A stretch of DNA of 64,000 bases from Haloferax mucosum ATCC BAA-1512 (GCF_000337815.1 NZ_AOLN01000011.1:310001-374000), one strand, 5' to 3'; numbered from the stretch's first letter, positions 53,401-62,430 are shown. Made by a program: numbers and translations. The notes: generated by a model not told the origin, from the sequence alone.

Positions 53401-56400
53401 TCACACGGTCGTCGTCACCGCGACCGACGCGGCCGGAAACGACCGAAACCAGTCCGCTGGCGAACTCACGCTCGACACCGACGCGCCCGTACTCGACGAC
53501 GCGGAACTGACCGATGCGACCGACGGAAACGGCGTCGTCGCCGACGCGGACGCGCTGACCATCTCGGCGAACGTGACCGACGCGACGACGGTTCGGAACG
53601 TGACGGTCGATGCGTCCGCGTTCGGCGCGGGCGACGTCACCCTGACGAACAGCGGCAGTGACCGCTACGACGCGACTATCAGCGTCGATGGCGGAAACGC
53701 GACGCTCGGCGCGCACTCGCTCACAATCGTCGCCGAAGACGCACAGGGAAGAACCCAGACGGCAGGGACCGGAAGTGTGACCGTTGACACCGCGGCACCG
53801 ACTATCTCGGACGTGAGCGTCGGTGACGACGGCGACAGAATCGTCGGCGACGGCGACGACATCACGGTGACAGCGACCGTCTCGGACGGCGAAAGTAGTA
53901 TCGAGACCGTAACGGCCGACTTGACCGAGTTCGGTCTCGGCTCAGGAGTCGCACTCGGACACGCGTCGGGCAACACCTACGAGACGACGGTCCCAGTCGA
54001 TGACTCGGCCGCCGACCCCGACGGCAACTACAGTATCACAGTCACCGTGGCCGACGCCGGGTTCAACACCGAAACCGGTACGACCGACCCGCTGACGCTC
54101 GATACGACCGCACCGACACTCTCGAACGACGCTGTCACCGATTCGACCGACGCAAACGGGGCCGTCGATGGCGGCGACGAACTCACGCTCGACGTGACGG
54201 TCGCCGACAACACGACTGTCGCAACCGTCACCGCGGATGTCTCCGCGTTCGGTGCCGGGTCGGCGGTGCCACTCTCCGATGGCGACGGCGACGGCACATA
54301 CGACGCGACAGTCACGGTCTCGGAGGCGGGAACGTCCGACGGGGCACACGACGTCACCTTCACCGCGGTCGATGCGGCCGACAACGAGGGGATGACGACG
54401 GTCGGCGGACCGACTCTCGACAGCGCATCCCCGTCGCTGTCGAATCCTACGCTCACGGACGCAACTGACGGCGACGGCGTCGCTGCGAACGGGAGCGACC
54501 TCACCGTCTCGGTCGAAGCGACCGACCTCACAGGCGTCGAGTCGGTCGTCGCCGACGCGTCCGCCTTCGGCGCGGGGTCGGCAGTCACGCTCTCTGACGC
54601 CGACGGCGACGATATCTACGACGCGACCGTCACCGTCGATGACACCGGGACCGCGGCGGACGGTGCCCGCGGCATCACGATTCAAGCGACCGACGGACAG
54701 GGGAACGCACAGACCGTCAGCACGCCGCAACTGACGCTCGACACGACCGCCCCGTCGCTCTCGAACGTCACACTCACTGATACGACCGACGGCGACGGCA
54801 CCGTAAGCGACGGTGACGTGCTCGTCGTCTCCGTGGACGCCGCCGACGCGACGACAGCAGTCGCGGCGGTCCTCGCCGACGCGTCCGCCTTCGGCGCGGG
54901 GTCGGCCGTGAAACTCACCGACGGCGACGGTGACGGGACCTACGAATCGACGCTCGTCGTCGACGAAAGCGGCGTCCCGGCTGACGGTGACCGCGCCGTC
55001 AGCGTCACCGCGAACGACACCGGCGGAACCGCACAGACCGCGGCGACCGGCACGGTCACGCTCGATACGGCGCCGCCGGCGATGAGCGGTCTCTCGCTCA
55101 CCGACGCGACCGACGGCGACGGCACTGTCGGCGTCGGCGACTCGGTGACAGTCAGCATCACCGTCACAGACGCGACGACCGCGGTCGAGTCGGTGACGGC
55201 GTATCTCTCCGACCTCGGCGTCGGGTCGCCTGTCGAACTGACCGACGGCAACGGCGACGACACCTACGAAGCCACCGTCGCGGTCGGCTCCGGCGCGTCC
55301 GGCGGCACGCAGTCCGCGACGTTCGTCGTCGAAGACACGGTCGGAAACGACGACAGCGGGACGACGGCACCGCTCACCGTGAGCGCTACCGGTCCCGTCG
55401 TGACGAACGCGACGCTGACCGATGCGACCGACGGCGACGGCGCGGTCGATGACGGCGACGTGCTCGAAATCAGCGCGAACGTGACCGACGATACCGGCGT
55501 GACGGCTGTCACCGCAGATGCGACATCGTTCGGCGCGGGAGCGGCCGTCGCGCTGACCGACGGGGACGGCGACGACATCTACGACGCGAACGTCACCGTT
55601 GACGGCGCGGCCGCCGACGACGACGGCGACTACGACGTCGAACTCGTCGCAACCGACACCGAGGGCACCGACCAACACGAGTGGACGAACACGCTCGCGT
55701 TGAACACGCCACCGGACGTGTCGAAGTTCACGGTCGAAAATCCGACGGGAGAGACGGTTCGAGTGAGTTTCAGCGCCTCCGAAGCGCTGACGAACATCAC
55801 GGTGACCGTCTCCGGCGCGGAGTCGGCGACGCTCTCGACAGACGCGTTCACGGCAGTCGGGTCCGGCTACGTCGCAACGTTCGAGCCGAGTGCAAGCGGT
55901 ACCGTGACCGCGACGCTCTCGGCGGCGACCGACGCGACCGGCAAAGACGGCGCGAGCGGACAGTCCGATAGTATCTCAATCCAAGTGGACGACAGCGACG
56001 ACAGCGACGACGGCGGAAGCGGCGGTGCAGGCGGTTCCGGCGGCGGTTCGTCCGGCGGTGGGTCATCGGACGGCGGAGACAGCAGTCAAAGCGGAGGTGG
56101 CTCGAACGACGACGGGGACGGTCGCTCGCGTCCCGACACCGTCGTTCGCGTCGAAGACGACGAGACCAACGAGAACGTGACGAACGTCTCAGTCGGGAAT
56201 CCCGCACGAGACAAGCCGGTCGCGGTCGATTTCGACGGCCGTGTCGAAACCGGCGGGATGAATCTGACGCGACTCACAGTGACGACGAACCGCGCGTCCA
56301 ACTACTCCCTCGCCGTCGCGGGCGACGCACCGCTTCTCGACACGTCGGTCTCGGAGACGACAGTCGATGTGACGACGTCGAACAGAACGGCCTCGCCAGC

Positions 56401-57178
56401 CGAAGATGACGCCGACGAGGCTAACGACTCTGGCGAGGCGAACGATGGCCCGACGACCCGGTTCGATGGCGTCGTCCTCGGGTCGCTCCGAGTTGACCAC
56501 GAAATCGACGATTCGACCATCGACGCGGCCGCCTTCACGGTTGCCGTCGATGCCGACCGACTCGCTCGGCTCGGTGTCGAGGCGGACGAACTCTCTTTGT
56601 ACCGGTTCCACGGCGACGCGTGGAATCGCGTCGAGACGACTGTCGAAACGCGAGACAACGGAACGCACAGGCTCCGAGCGAACTCGCCCGGTCTCTCCCG
56701 GTTCGTCGTCGGCGTCGAATCGGGCGACTTGCTCTCCGTGGAGGGTGCGACCCTCTCCCGGCCGAGCGTACCTGCTGGACAGTCGCTTACGGTGACGGCC
56801 GAACTCACTAATCCCCGCGGCTTCGGCGTGAAAAAGACCGTCGCGGTGACGGCAAACGGGACCGTCGTCGGGTCGCGCGACGTGACTCTCGGCGCGGGCG
56901 AGCGGGCGGTCGTCGCGCTCGACGTCGAACTGGAACGCGGCGGCGTGACGAACGTGTCGGTCGATGGCGTGTCGGCCGGGACCGTGACCGCCCGGACTGA
57001 CGAGACGCCCACGCCGGAGGCGACGACGACCGAGAAGGACGACGAGACGACACCGCCCACGGAAGCGACCACCGAGCGGTCGACGACGACCGAGACGCCC
57101 GGATTCGGCGCTGTCGTCGCAGTCGTCGCAGTCGGTATCGTCGCGCTCGTTCGAGGTCGGCGACGTCGGCGGAAGTGA
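50405..57178 (+). CDS. Giant secreted repeat protein with PGF-CTERM sorting tail (2257 aa)
   Basis: The N-terminus has a long n-region and a hydrophobic helix (about 33-53) that looks like a signal peptide. Fourteen Ig-like modules of about 104-115 residues follow, each with a (S/A)D-A-T-D-G-D-G-x-V motif and a core S-A-F-G-A-G. Three copies of a different module (near residues 75-180, 398-495 and 1772-1862) interrupt them. A Gly/Ser linker (about 1870-1905), a PGF-pre-PGF-type domain, a CARDB-like domain, a T/E-rich stalk and T2231-PGF plus a hydrophobic helix and RRRRRK end the protein. PGF-CTERM proteins are cut and lipid-anchored by archaeosortase A. Many N-x-S/T sites suggest glycosylation. 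An adhesin or cell-surface structural role is inferred. Confidence 0.9.
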   Translation: MSDNTRTHTDESSHSDIQFQYQNRFVDKNARNTLKLFFVGVVVLSTMVVAPAATTDIGFGAGVVSAASAPTISDFTVESKSGRTVEFSFTSSKELEDINVAFYNASLNPTTEEKFIDYAITDSIFSTGDTSAPYRYTATYTASADSTYTAELLVAKGQDGNNGASGEERTVIVDSGPPLVSNLAVTDDADGNGYVTAGDDVTVSATVVENTTSIDSVTANLSAFGADAAEPLSHTGGDTYETTITVGSGETPTEGNHSVTLTATDTDGTGNEGNTTSATTLTIDTSTPSVSNVQFTGSAVQDDVLNDGDTFGIEAAITDGPAGPTLDGSKLTADLSAFGAGSAVVLTKDTGNIYTATATTDGAAAAPDGYYNATVTAVDFAGQSASNESAAVAISAPPDITSYAVTNPSGQNLTVSFDSSETLADIEVSVSGPSTTTLTASDFAESGGTYTATWNTTTEGDFTADLLVANDSTGQNGAGGRSGATTVDTISPSMSNATLLDAADGDSVLADGDDFRLDVNVSDATSDIASVTFDGREFGWGHLGESETLTDGDADGVYDATATVKATNAASDGSYSVQLTATDAEGNVESVTTETLVLDTTDPTLSDLSITDATDGDGIVEDGDQIEIRANSTDATSGVVNVTADASAFGAGPAVKLTDSGGGTYTGTVTVDEADSSGEGDYGVTVTATDDGDNERTDSTGTLALNTAPPTITNPTVTDATNGDGVVADTDSITVSATVTDTVTISSITANLSAFGAGSAVSLTDGNGDDTYDATVTVDDATADPDGDHSVELTATDEKSKISTATTPTLTLDTTAPSVAEATLSDDGDRLVTDGDSVTVSATVTDATTAGSVTADLSAFGAGSAVSLTDGNGDDTYDATVTVDGATADPDGNYSVEIVAADAHGTDVTTATGELTLDSTPPASFSPSAEDATNGDGVVGDGESIRVTATVSDATSGVVNVTVNLSAFGAGVVELPHDTGSTYTATATVSDATAGLDGNHTVVVTATDAAGNDRNQSAGELTLDTDAPVLDDAELTDATDGNGVVADADALTISANVTDATTVRNVTVDASAFGAGDVTLTNSGSDRYDATISVDGGNATLGAHSLTIVAEDAQGRTQTAGTGSVTVDTAAPTISDVSVGDDGDRIVGDGDDITVTATVSDGESSIETVTADLTEFGLGSGVALGHASGNTYETTVPVDDSAADPDGNYSITVTVADAGFNTETGTTDPLTLDTTAPTLSNDAVTDSTDANGAVDGGDELTLDVTVADNTTVATVTADVSAFGAGSAVPLSDGDGDGTYDATVTVSEAGTSDGAHDVTFTAVDAADNEGMTTVGGPTLDSASPSLSNPTLTDATDGDGVAANGSDLTVSVEATDLTGVESVVADASAFGAGSAVTLSDADGDDIYDATVTVDDTGTAADGARGITIQATDGQGNAQTVSTPQLTLDTTAPSLSNVTLTDTTDGDGTVSDGDVLVVSVDAADATTAVAAVLADASAFGAGSAVKLTDGDGDGTYESTLVVDESGVPADGDRAVSVTANDTGGTAQTAATGTVTLDTAPPAMSGLSLTDATDGDGTVGVGDSVTVSITVTDATTAVESVTAYLSDLGVGSPVELTDGNGDDTYEATVAVGSGASGGTQSATFVVEDTVGNDDSGTTAPLTVSATGPVVTNATLTDATDGDGAVDDGDVLEISANVTDDTGVTAVTADATSFGAGAAVALTDGDGDDIYDANVTVDGAAADDDGDYDVELVATDTEGTDQHEWTNTLALNTPPDVSKFTVENPTGETVRVSFSASEALTNITVTVSGAESATLSTDAFTAVGSGYVATFEPSASGTVTATLSAATDATGKDGASGQSDSISIQVDDSDDSDDGGSGGAGGSGGGSSGGGSSDGGDSSQSGGGSNDDGDGRSRPDTVVRVEDDETNENVTNVSVGNPARDKPVAVDFDGRVETGGMNLTRLTVTTNRASNYSLAVAGDAPLLDTSVSETTVDVTTSNRTASPAEDDADEANDSGEANDGPTTRFDGVVLGSLRVDHEIDDSTIDAAAFTVAVDADRLARLGVEADELSLYRFHGDAWNRVETTVETRDNGTHRLRANSPGLSRFVVGVESGDLLSVEGATLSRPSVPAGQSLTVTAELTNPRGFGVKKTVAVTANGTVVGSRDVTLGAGERAVVALDVELERGGVTNVSVDGVSAGTVTARTDETPTPEATTTEKDDETTPPTEATTERSTTTETPGFGAVVAVVAVGIVALVRGRRRRRK

Positions 57179-57224
57179 CGCGGACGCGACTGAGACGACG
57201 CTGGCGCGACGTTCTGTCGGAGCG

Positions 57225-57304
57225 ATAGTAGCGTTTGCAAGTCATTGCACACTCGATAGACCGCTGTCGTTCGATCGGCTGTCAGCAGTTGCAAACGCTA
57301 CTAT
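57225..57304. repeat. 80-bp element with perfect 16-bp terminal inverted repeats
   Basis: ATAGTAGCGTTTGCAA (57225-57240) and TTGCAAACGCTACTAT (57289-57304) are exact reverse complements 48 nt apart. The element has no coding potential. It lies between the convergent giant protein gene and ftsY and could be a MITE-like remnant or a terminator. Confidence 0.9.
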
Positions 57305-57384
57305 AGTAGACTGATGTCAGTGTTGCAACGCGCAAAAATGAGACGACAGACGGCCGACGGACCGTCGTGTTCGGTCCCGAGCGG

Positions 57385-58776
57385 TTACTCCTCGTCTCCG
57401 AGAAGTCGTTCGACCATCGCTTCGGGGTCGAACCGTTCGATGTGGTCGTAGCCCTGTCCGACGCCGAGGAACAGGATTGGTTTCCCCGTGACGTACGCGA
57501 TAGAGATGGCCGCGCCGCCGTTGGAGTCGGCGTCGGCCTTCGTGAGAATCGCGCCGTCGATTGCGGCCGCGTCGTTGAACTGGCGAGCGCGTTCGACCGC
57601 GTCCTGTCCGGCGACGGCCTCGTCTACGAAGATGGTGAGGTCCGGGCCGACGACGCGGTCGATTTTCTCCAACTGCGCCATGAGGTCGTTGGAGGTGTGA
57701 AGACGACCGGCCGTGTCGCCGAGCACGATGTCGATGTCGTGCGCCTCGGCGTATTCGACGGCGTCGTAGATGACCGCCGCCGGGTCGCCACCCTGCTCGT
57801 GGGCGATGAGTTTCTTGTCGAGCGCGTCCGCGTGCTCACGAATCTGCTCGTTCGCACCGGCGCGGTAGGTGTCGCCGTTGGCGAGCACCGTCGAGTAGCC
57901 CTGTTTCTCGAAGTAGCGAGCGAGCTTGGCGATGGTCGTCGTCTTCCCGACGCCGTTGATACCGGTGAAGATGAGCGTGACCGGTTTGTCCGCCTCGGCG
58001 ATGCGCTGGTCGAAGTCGAACTGGCCGACGCTGATGACTTCGTAAAGTGCGTCGTGAAGCGCCTCGGAGACGAGCTGGCCCGTACTCTGGACCTGCTTTC
58101 GCGTCTCGCCGATGAGTTTCCCGCGGATGGTGTCGAGAATCTCCTCTGCGACCTGCATCTCCACGTCGCTCTGGAGGAGCGCCATTTCGAGTTCCCACAG
58201 GGGGTCTTCGAGGTCTTCTTCCTCGATGACGACTTTCCCGGTAGCAAACGCGGCGGCGCGCTTCAATCGGCTCGCACTGGACGAATCGTCTTCGTCCTCG
58301 TTCGACAGCGCCGCTTTCGCGGCGTCGGAGGCGAGCGACTCCGGAATGTCGTCGCCGTCAGCGTCGCGTTCGGCCTCGCGTTCGGCGGCCGCCGACGCAG
58401 GTTCCGACGCCGATTCGGGTTGGGATGCCGTCTCGGTCGCCGGACTGTCGGTCGATGCAGTCGCCGACTCGGTTCCGGTTTCGGCTCCCGTCCCATCGTC
58501 GGTGTCAACCGCGGCGTCAGCCTCGGCCGTCTCCGTGGTGGGTTCGGCTGGCTGTGTCTCGGCGTCGGTCTCGACAGCAACCGAGTCAGTCGCCGTGGGG
58601 GTCGTCTCGGTGGATTCGGCATCGACCGCGTCGGTGTCGGCGGTCGTCGCCGCATCGGGAGCGTCCGCTTCCGCGTCGGCGTCAGCGTCCTCAGCGGCCG
58701 CTTCTGCCTTCTCTTCGGCGGTATCTTCGACGTCTTTCCGGAAGCGGTTGAGTTTCTTCTTCAGTCCGTCGAACAT
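57385..58776 (-). CDS. ftsY: SRP receptor FtsY
   Basis: FtsY receives the SRP-ribosome complex at the membrane through paired GTPase domains. The 463-residue protein has a short basic start (MFDGLKKKLNRFRKD), a long acidic A domain of E/A/D/T repeats (about 18-165), then the NG domain with GINGVGKTTTIAKL (about 271-284), DTAGRLHTSNDL and TKADADSNGGAA. The acidic linker is longer than in non-halophiles. It is the last gene of the L39e to FtsY cluster; pfdA ends 21 nt upstream of it. Confidence 0.96.
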   Translation of the reverse strand: MFDGLKKKLNRFRKDVEDTAEEKAEAAAEDADADAEADAPDAATTADTDAVDAESTETTPTATDSVAVETDAETQPAEPTTETAEADAAVDTDDGTGAETGTESATASTDSPATETASQPESASEPASAAAEREAERDADGDDIPESLASDAAKAALSNEDEDDSSSASRLKRAAAFATGKVVIEEEDLEDPLWELEMALLQSDVEMQVAEEILDTIRGKLIGETRKQVQSTGQLVSEALHDALYEVISVGQFDFDQRIAEADKPVTLIFTGINGVGKTTTIAKLARYFEKQGYSTVLANGDTYRAGANEQIREHADALDKKLIAHEQGGDPAAVIYDAVEYAEAHDIDIVLGDTAGRLHTSNDLMAQLEKIDRVVGPDLTIFVDEAVAGQDAVERARQFNDAAAIDGAILTKADADSNGGAAISIAYVTGKPILFLGVGQGYDHIERFDPEAMVERLLGDEE

Positions 58777-58797
58777 CTGAATAGTGAGGTAGTGAGG

Positions 58798-59274
58798 TTA
58801 CTCGTCGTCGCCGTCGTCGCCTTCGCCCTGCATCTGTTGCATCTGTTGCATCTGCTGTTGCTGCATCTGCTGTTGGGCCTGCATCGCCTGCTGTTCGATT
58901 TCGTCGCTTTCCTCTTCGAGGTCCTCGATCTGTCCGCGGATGCTGGCGATTTCCTCGTCGAGCATGTCCTGCTTGCGGTGCAGGGATTCGATAGCGGTCG
59001 TCTGGTCCTGTTCGGCCGCGTAGTTGGCACCGAGCGAGACGATAATTTCGTCGATGTCCTGTACTTCGGCGCGGAGGTACGCGTCACCGCCGAGCGGGAC
59101 CTGCACGGTCGAACCGGTTTCGAGCGTCTCGATGGCTTCGACTGCCTCGTCGATTTCGGCCTTCTCGTCGTTGAGGTCCGAAACCTCAGCTTTGAGGGAT
59201 TCGATCTCCTCGTCGAGAGCCTGCAGTTCCTGGGAGAGCTGTTGGAGTTGCTGCTGACCGCCACCACCCATCAT
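58798..59274 (-). CDS. pfdA: Prefoldin subunit alpha
   Basis: Prefoldin passes unfolded proteins to the thermosome (40940). The 158-residue protein is two long coiled-coil helices around a beta-hairpin region (about 54-90: [20 protein letters not shown]), with a C-terminal Q/M-rich tail ([10 protein letters not shown]) then acidic. The Q/M repeat is unusual in being very long. Its start lies inside the LX stop (ATGA overlap); an ATG 3 nt later is also possible. The place between LX and FtsY is conserved in archaea. Confidence 0.93.
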   Translation of the reverse strand: MMGGGGQQQLQQLSQELQALDEEIESLKAEVSDLNDEKAEIDEAVEAIETLETGSTVQVPLGGDAYLRAEVQDIDEIIVSLGANYAAEQDQTTAIESLHRKQDMLDEEIASIRGQIEDLEEESDEIEQQAMQAQQQMQQQQMQQMQQMQGEGDDGDDE

Positions 59275-59447
59275 GCCGCGGACACCTCAGTGAGTTCGAC
59301 CTTCGTGCGCTTGATTCCGTGTTCGCTTCCGATAAGCGAGTACGCGTGTTCTTCTGCGACGTTCTCGTTCGGCGCTTCAACGGTCTTCGTGAACTCGTGG
59401 ACCACACCACGGCTCGTGAAGGTACCCGCAATAATGAACTGGCTCAT
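59271..59447 (-). CDS. rpl20e: 50S ribosomal protein L18Ae/LX
   Basis: The 58-residue protein reads [20 protein letters not shown] and ends with a [10 protein letters not shown] strand. It matches archaeal LX (L18ae/L20e), a small ribosomal protein of the large subunit. The gene is too short to be found by ORF length alone. It lies between eif6 and pfdA on the same strand, as in most archaea, and overlaps pfdA by 4 nt. Confidence 0.93.
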   Translation of the reverse strand: MSQFIIAGTFTSRGVVHEFTKTVEAPNENVAEEHAYSLIGSEHGIKRTKVELTEVSAA

Positions 59448-59528
59448 GCACGTCGGTCTGGTGGCAAGCGGGAAGAGTCTTCCTACTCGGAGCGAAAAGA
59501 AACCGCGAAACGGGCGGACGCGAGGCCC

Positions 59529-60194
59529 TCAGTCGATGTAGTCGAGGGCGTCTTCGATGCGACCCAGTTCCGGGCCGGTCGTGTCGTCGCCGACGATGTA
59601 GCTCTCGTCGGTGGCGACGAGGCCGGAGCCGACGAGCGGTCCGCCGTAGTTGATAGTGCCGATGTCGGCGCGAACGTCGAGAAGCGCTTCGATAGCTTCG
59701 AGTTCGGGTTCGCGCGATTTCGGATGGCAGAGGACGCCACGGTTGTTGGCGACGGCCGCCATCCCGACGGTTCGAACGTCGGCGAGGTCGCCGCGTTCGA
59801 CGGGCACGTCGAGTGCGTCTTCGACGGCTTCAACGGCGTCGTCGGAGAGGTCCGCGTGGACGTACGCGCCGTAGTCGTTCGCAAGAACGACGTTTCCGGC
59901 GGCGTTGATACGCCCGGGAAGCTCGTAGACGGGGAGGTCTACGGTGTCTTCGATGGCCTCCTTTTCGCGGGTCGTCGCGCGACTCGAAACGAGAAGACCG
60001 TTCTCGTTACCGGTCGCTAGCGCACCGACAGTGCCAGACCCGCCGATAGTCGTCTGGACCGCTGGCACGTCGAGTTCTGCGGTCATCTGCTCGACGAGCG
60101 AGTCGTCGGCATCCGGGCGAACGAGAAGCACGTCGTCGGTAGCCCGAGCGAAGACGCCGATGTAGGACGAACCGGCGAAGGAGGCGCGGAGCAC
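59529..60194 (-). CDS. eif6: Translation factor aIF6
   Basis: aIF6 binds the large ribosomal subunit and keeps it from joining the small one. The 221-residue protein has the five-fold pseudo-symmetric pentein fold: recurring strands such as [42 protein letters not shown] and [14 protein letters not shown] mark each unit. The start is GTG 60194 ([13 protein letters not shown]), 3 nt after the L31e stop. Confidence 0.95.
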   Translation of the reverse strand: MLRASFAGSSYIGVFARATDDVLLVRPDADDSLVEQMTAELDVPAVQTTIGGSGTVGALATGNENGLLVSSRATTREKEAIEDTVDLPVYELPGRINAAGNVVLANDYGAYVHADLSDDAVEAVEDALDVPVERGDLADVRTVGMAAVANNRGVLCHPKSREPELEAIEALLDVRADIGTINYGGPLVGSGLVATDESYIVGDDTTGPELGRIEDALDYID

Positions 60195-60197
60195 TGT

Positions 60198-60476
60198 TTA
60201 CTCGGCCGGTTCGGCTTCGACGATCGACTCGCCGTCCTCGTCGAATCGAGCGGCGCGAACGCGGAACTTGCTCGGCGGGCTCTGCCGACCGTGCGCCCAG
60301 ATGTCCTCGTTGATCTGAGAGTCGAGACGCACGTTGTCGGCTTCGACCTTGAAGTGCTTGGCGAGGTGTTCGCGGATGAGCTTCATGGCGCGACCTGCGC
60401 GCTCGTGGGACGGCACTGCTTTCACGTCTCGGAGCGGGACGGTGACGACGCGCTCCTCGAAGTCGTTTGCGCTCAT
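60198..60476 (-). CDS. rpl31e: 50S ribosomal protein L31e
   Basis: The 92-residue protein matches L31e: RVVTVPLRDVKAVPSHERAG (about 9-28), RAMKLIREHLAKHFKVE and SPPSKFRVRAARFDEDGE. It sits near the exit of the ribosomal tunnel. It begins 3 nt after the L39e stop and ends 3 nt before eif6, in the conserved archaeal order. Confidence 0.96.
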   Translation of the reverse strand: MSANDFEERVVTVPLRDVKAVPSHERAGRAMKLIREHLAKHFKVEADNVRLDSQINEDIWAHGRQSPPSKFRVRAARFDEDGESIVEAEPAE

Positions 60477-60479
60477 TGC

Positions 60480-60632
60480 TTACTCGTCCGTGTTGCTCCG
60501 CCGCCAGTTGCGACGCTTGGGGTTTCGGGAAACTTCCATGTCGGTCTTGAGCATGACCCACGCGGGGACACGACTGTTCTGGCGTTCGAGCTTCGCCAGA
60601 CGCTTCTTCTTAGCCTTCGACTTCTTACCCAT
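60480..60632 (-). CDS. rpl39e: 50S ribosomal protein L39e
   Basis: The 50-residue protein begins [20 protein letters not shown] and continues through VPAWVM and [15 protein letters not shown]. It is a complete L39e, a basic protein of the exit tunnel. It is too short to appear among longer ORFs. It is the first gene of the cluster that continues with L31e, aIF6, LX, prefoldin alpha and FtsY. Confidence 0.95.
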
Positions 60633-60657
60633 AGTGGGCTACACTTTCCATCCTCCG

Positions 60658-60667
60658 CATAAAATCT
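60658..60667 (-). promoter_or_regulatory. TATA box of the rpl39e cluster
   Basis: On the minus strand GATTTTATGC lies about 30 nt upstream of the L39e ATG (60632). It is the likely promoter of the whole ribosomal/targeting cluster. Confidence 0.6.
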
Positions 60668-60845
60668 TGTTCCTTCGCGTTTTAGCAGTGTGAGATGCGC
60701 CCGCACGTTGGGGTGCGGTCCGATTGACATCCGAACCGAAGCGCCGGGGTTCGAAGAACGGAACATTCCGGGCACAGCCGCCGGTTCCGGCACGATACAA
60801 CCCAACCGACCCATTCAGTACCGTCGGCGAGAAATCCCATGACGA

Positions 60846-61787
60846 ATGAGTCGGGGCCGTACACTCGCCGTCTTCGTGGCGCTTTCCGCGGTTTGGGGGA
60901 GCGCCTTTCTCGCCACCGATATCGCCCTCGAAACGGTTCCGCCGGCGTTTCTCGGAGCCGTTCGGTTCGACGTTGCGGCCCTCTTACTGTTCGCGCTCAC
61001 CGTCGTCCGCGGCGACCGGTTCGTCCCCGCCGGACGAAACGAGTGGCGACCGATTCTCGCCGGTGGCGTGTTCAGCATCGGCGCACACCACGCGCTCTTG
61101 TTCTCCGGGCAGGTCTACATCCCCGGGTCCGTGGCGTCAGTTCTCCTCGGCATCATCCCGCTCGCAACGCCGACGCTCACTCGACTGACGGCGACACAGG
61201 AGCAACTCTCTCCGCTCAAGGCGACAGGGCTAGTACTCGGGTTCCTCGGCCTCGTCGTCATCGCCAACCCAGACCCCGAAAACCTGTTCTCGTCGAACCT
61301 CGTCGGCGCGGTGTTGGTGTTCGGGTCGGCAATCGCATTCGCGCTCGGCGCGGTCCTCACCCACGACAGCGAGACGGACATGTCGTTGCTTTCCGTTCAA
61401 GCGTGGATGATGCTCATCGGTGCTGTGACGCTCCACGTGACGAGTATCGCGCTCCCGTGGGAGTCCGCCGCGACCGCAGTCTGGAACACGCACGCGCTGG
61501 TCGCCACGGGCTATCTCGCAGTCATCGCCGGCGCGGGCGGCTTCCTCCTGTACTTCTGGCTTCTCGACCGAATCGGCCCAATCGAGGTGAGCATTCTGGA
61601 GTACGTCATTCCGCTTTTCGCCGCGCTCGCGGAGTGGGTCGTCGTCGAGCGAGCGCCGACGCGGACGACTGTCGCCGGGTTCGTCCTCATCTTCGTCGGG
61701 TTCGTCCTGTTCAAACGAGAGGCGATTCGCGGCGAGCTTCGGCGCGTCATCGACCGTCGAAGGCGGCGTGAACCGACGGACGACTGA
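60846..61787 (+). CDS. EamA/DMT-superfamily transporter
   Basis: The 313-residue protein has ten hydrophobic segments in two EamA repeats. The first repeat opens FVALSAVWGSAFLATDIALE, a typical DMT start, and the second ends VSILEYVIPLFAALAEWVVV, the family's G/S-x-L-x-x-x-x-P motif. These proteins export amino acids, sugars or drugs; the substrate is not predictable. The C-terminus is very basic (RRVIDRRRRREP). The start ATG 60846 lies near a possible divergent micro-ORF. Confidence 0.88.
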   Translation: MSRGRTLAVFVALSAVWGSAFLATDIALETVPPAFLGAVRFDVAALLLFALTVVRGDRFVPAGRNEWRPILAGGVFSIGAHHALLFSGQVYIPGSVASVLLGIIPLATPTLTRLTATQEQLSPLKATGLVLGFLGLVVIANPDPENLFSSNLVGAVLVFGSAIAFALGAVLTHDSETDMSLLSVQAWMMLIGAVTLHVTSIALPWESAATAVWNTHALVATGYLAVIAGAGGFLLYFWLLDRIGPIEVSILEYVIPLFAALAEWVVVERAPTRTTVAGFVLIFVGFVLFKREAIRGELRRVIDRRRRREPTDD

Positions 61788-61869
61788 TGCACCGAGGAGA
61801 AAGCGGAGACGAGAACGTCGAACAGAAGACAAAACACCGAACAGGAGACAGGAACGCCGAATCCGCCAC

Positions 61870-62424
61870 TTACAGCGAAAACCGCGTGACAGTCTCGTAG
61901 TCGGGACCGGCGGAACCGAGTTCGCTCTTTTTCAGTCGGACTTCCGGGACGCGGAACGTCCCAATCGTCGGCGATTCCCGCTCGACGACCCGTCTCACGT
62001 GATCTTTTCCGCGGGCATCGTCCAGTCGAGCGAGCGTGACGTGAGGCGAAAACTCGTGGGCTTCGGCGTCGAAGCCGAGAGCCGTCGTCTCGCGTTCGAG
62101 CGCCTCGTGAAGCCGCGTCATCTCGGGTGCACCGTCGGTGACACCGGCCCAGACGACCCGTATGTAGTCGAGCGAGGGGAAGACGCCGAGTCCGCTGACT
62201 TCGGCCTCGAATGGCTCGACATCGGCCGCTTCGATGGCGTCTTCGACCGCGTTTTCGACCGTATCGAGTCGGTCCGTCGGCGTCTCACCGAGGAATTTCA
62301 GCGTGACGTGCGCCTGTTCGGAGTCGGTCAACCGGAGGCTTTCGGCGTCTGAGAGCAGTTCCTGCACTTCGGCGACGCCCTCCGAGAGCGACGGCGGAAG
62401 GTCGATTGCGAGGAACAATCGCAT
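61870..62424 (-). CDS. thpR: RNA 2',3'-cyclic phosphodiesterase ThpR (2H family)
   Basis: The 184-residue protein has the two H-x-T motifs of the 2H phosphoesterases: AHVTLKFLG (H39, T41) and SPHVTLARLD (H128, T130). ThpR opens 2',3'-cyclic phosphates to 2'-phosphates and was first described as 2'-5' RNA ligase, probably acting in tRNA splicing or RNA repair. Length is typical. It lies on the minus strand, separated from the histidine phosphatase pair by 6 nt or so. Confidence 0.92.
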   Translation of the reverse strand: MRLFLAIDLPPSLSEGVAEVQELLSDAESLRLTDSEQAHVTLKFLGETPTDRLDTVENAVEDAIEAADVEPFEAEVSGLGVFPSLDYIRVVWAGVTDGAPEMTRLHEALERETTALGFDAEAHEFSPHVTLARLDDARGKDHVRRVVERESPTIGTFRVPEVRLKKSELGSAGPDYETVTRFSL

Positions 62425-62430
62425 GAGAGA

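Noticed and set aside
51899-55678. Long minus-strand frames (578-605 aa) opposite the giant protein
   Set aside because: They are arginine- and valine-rich mirrors of the repeat modules, with no independent motifs or promoter.
60680-60840. Structured RNA between rpl39e and the DMT exporter
   Set aside because: Short GC-rich palindromes occur but no cloverleaf or known RNA fold could be built by eye.
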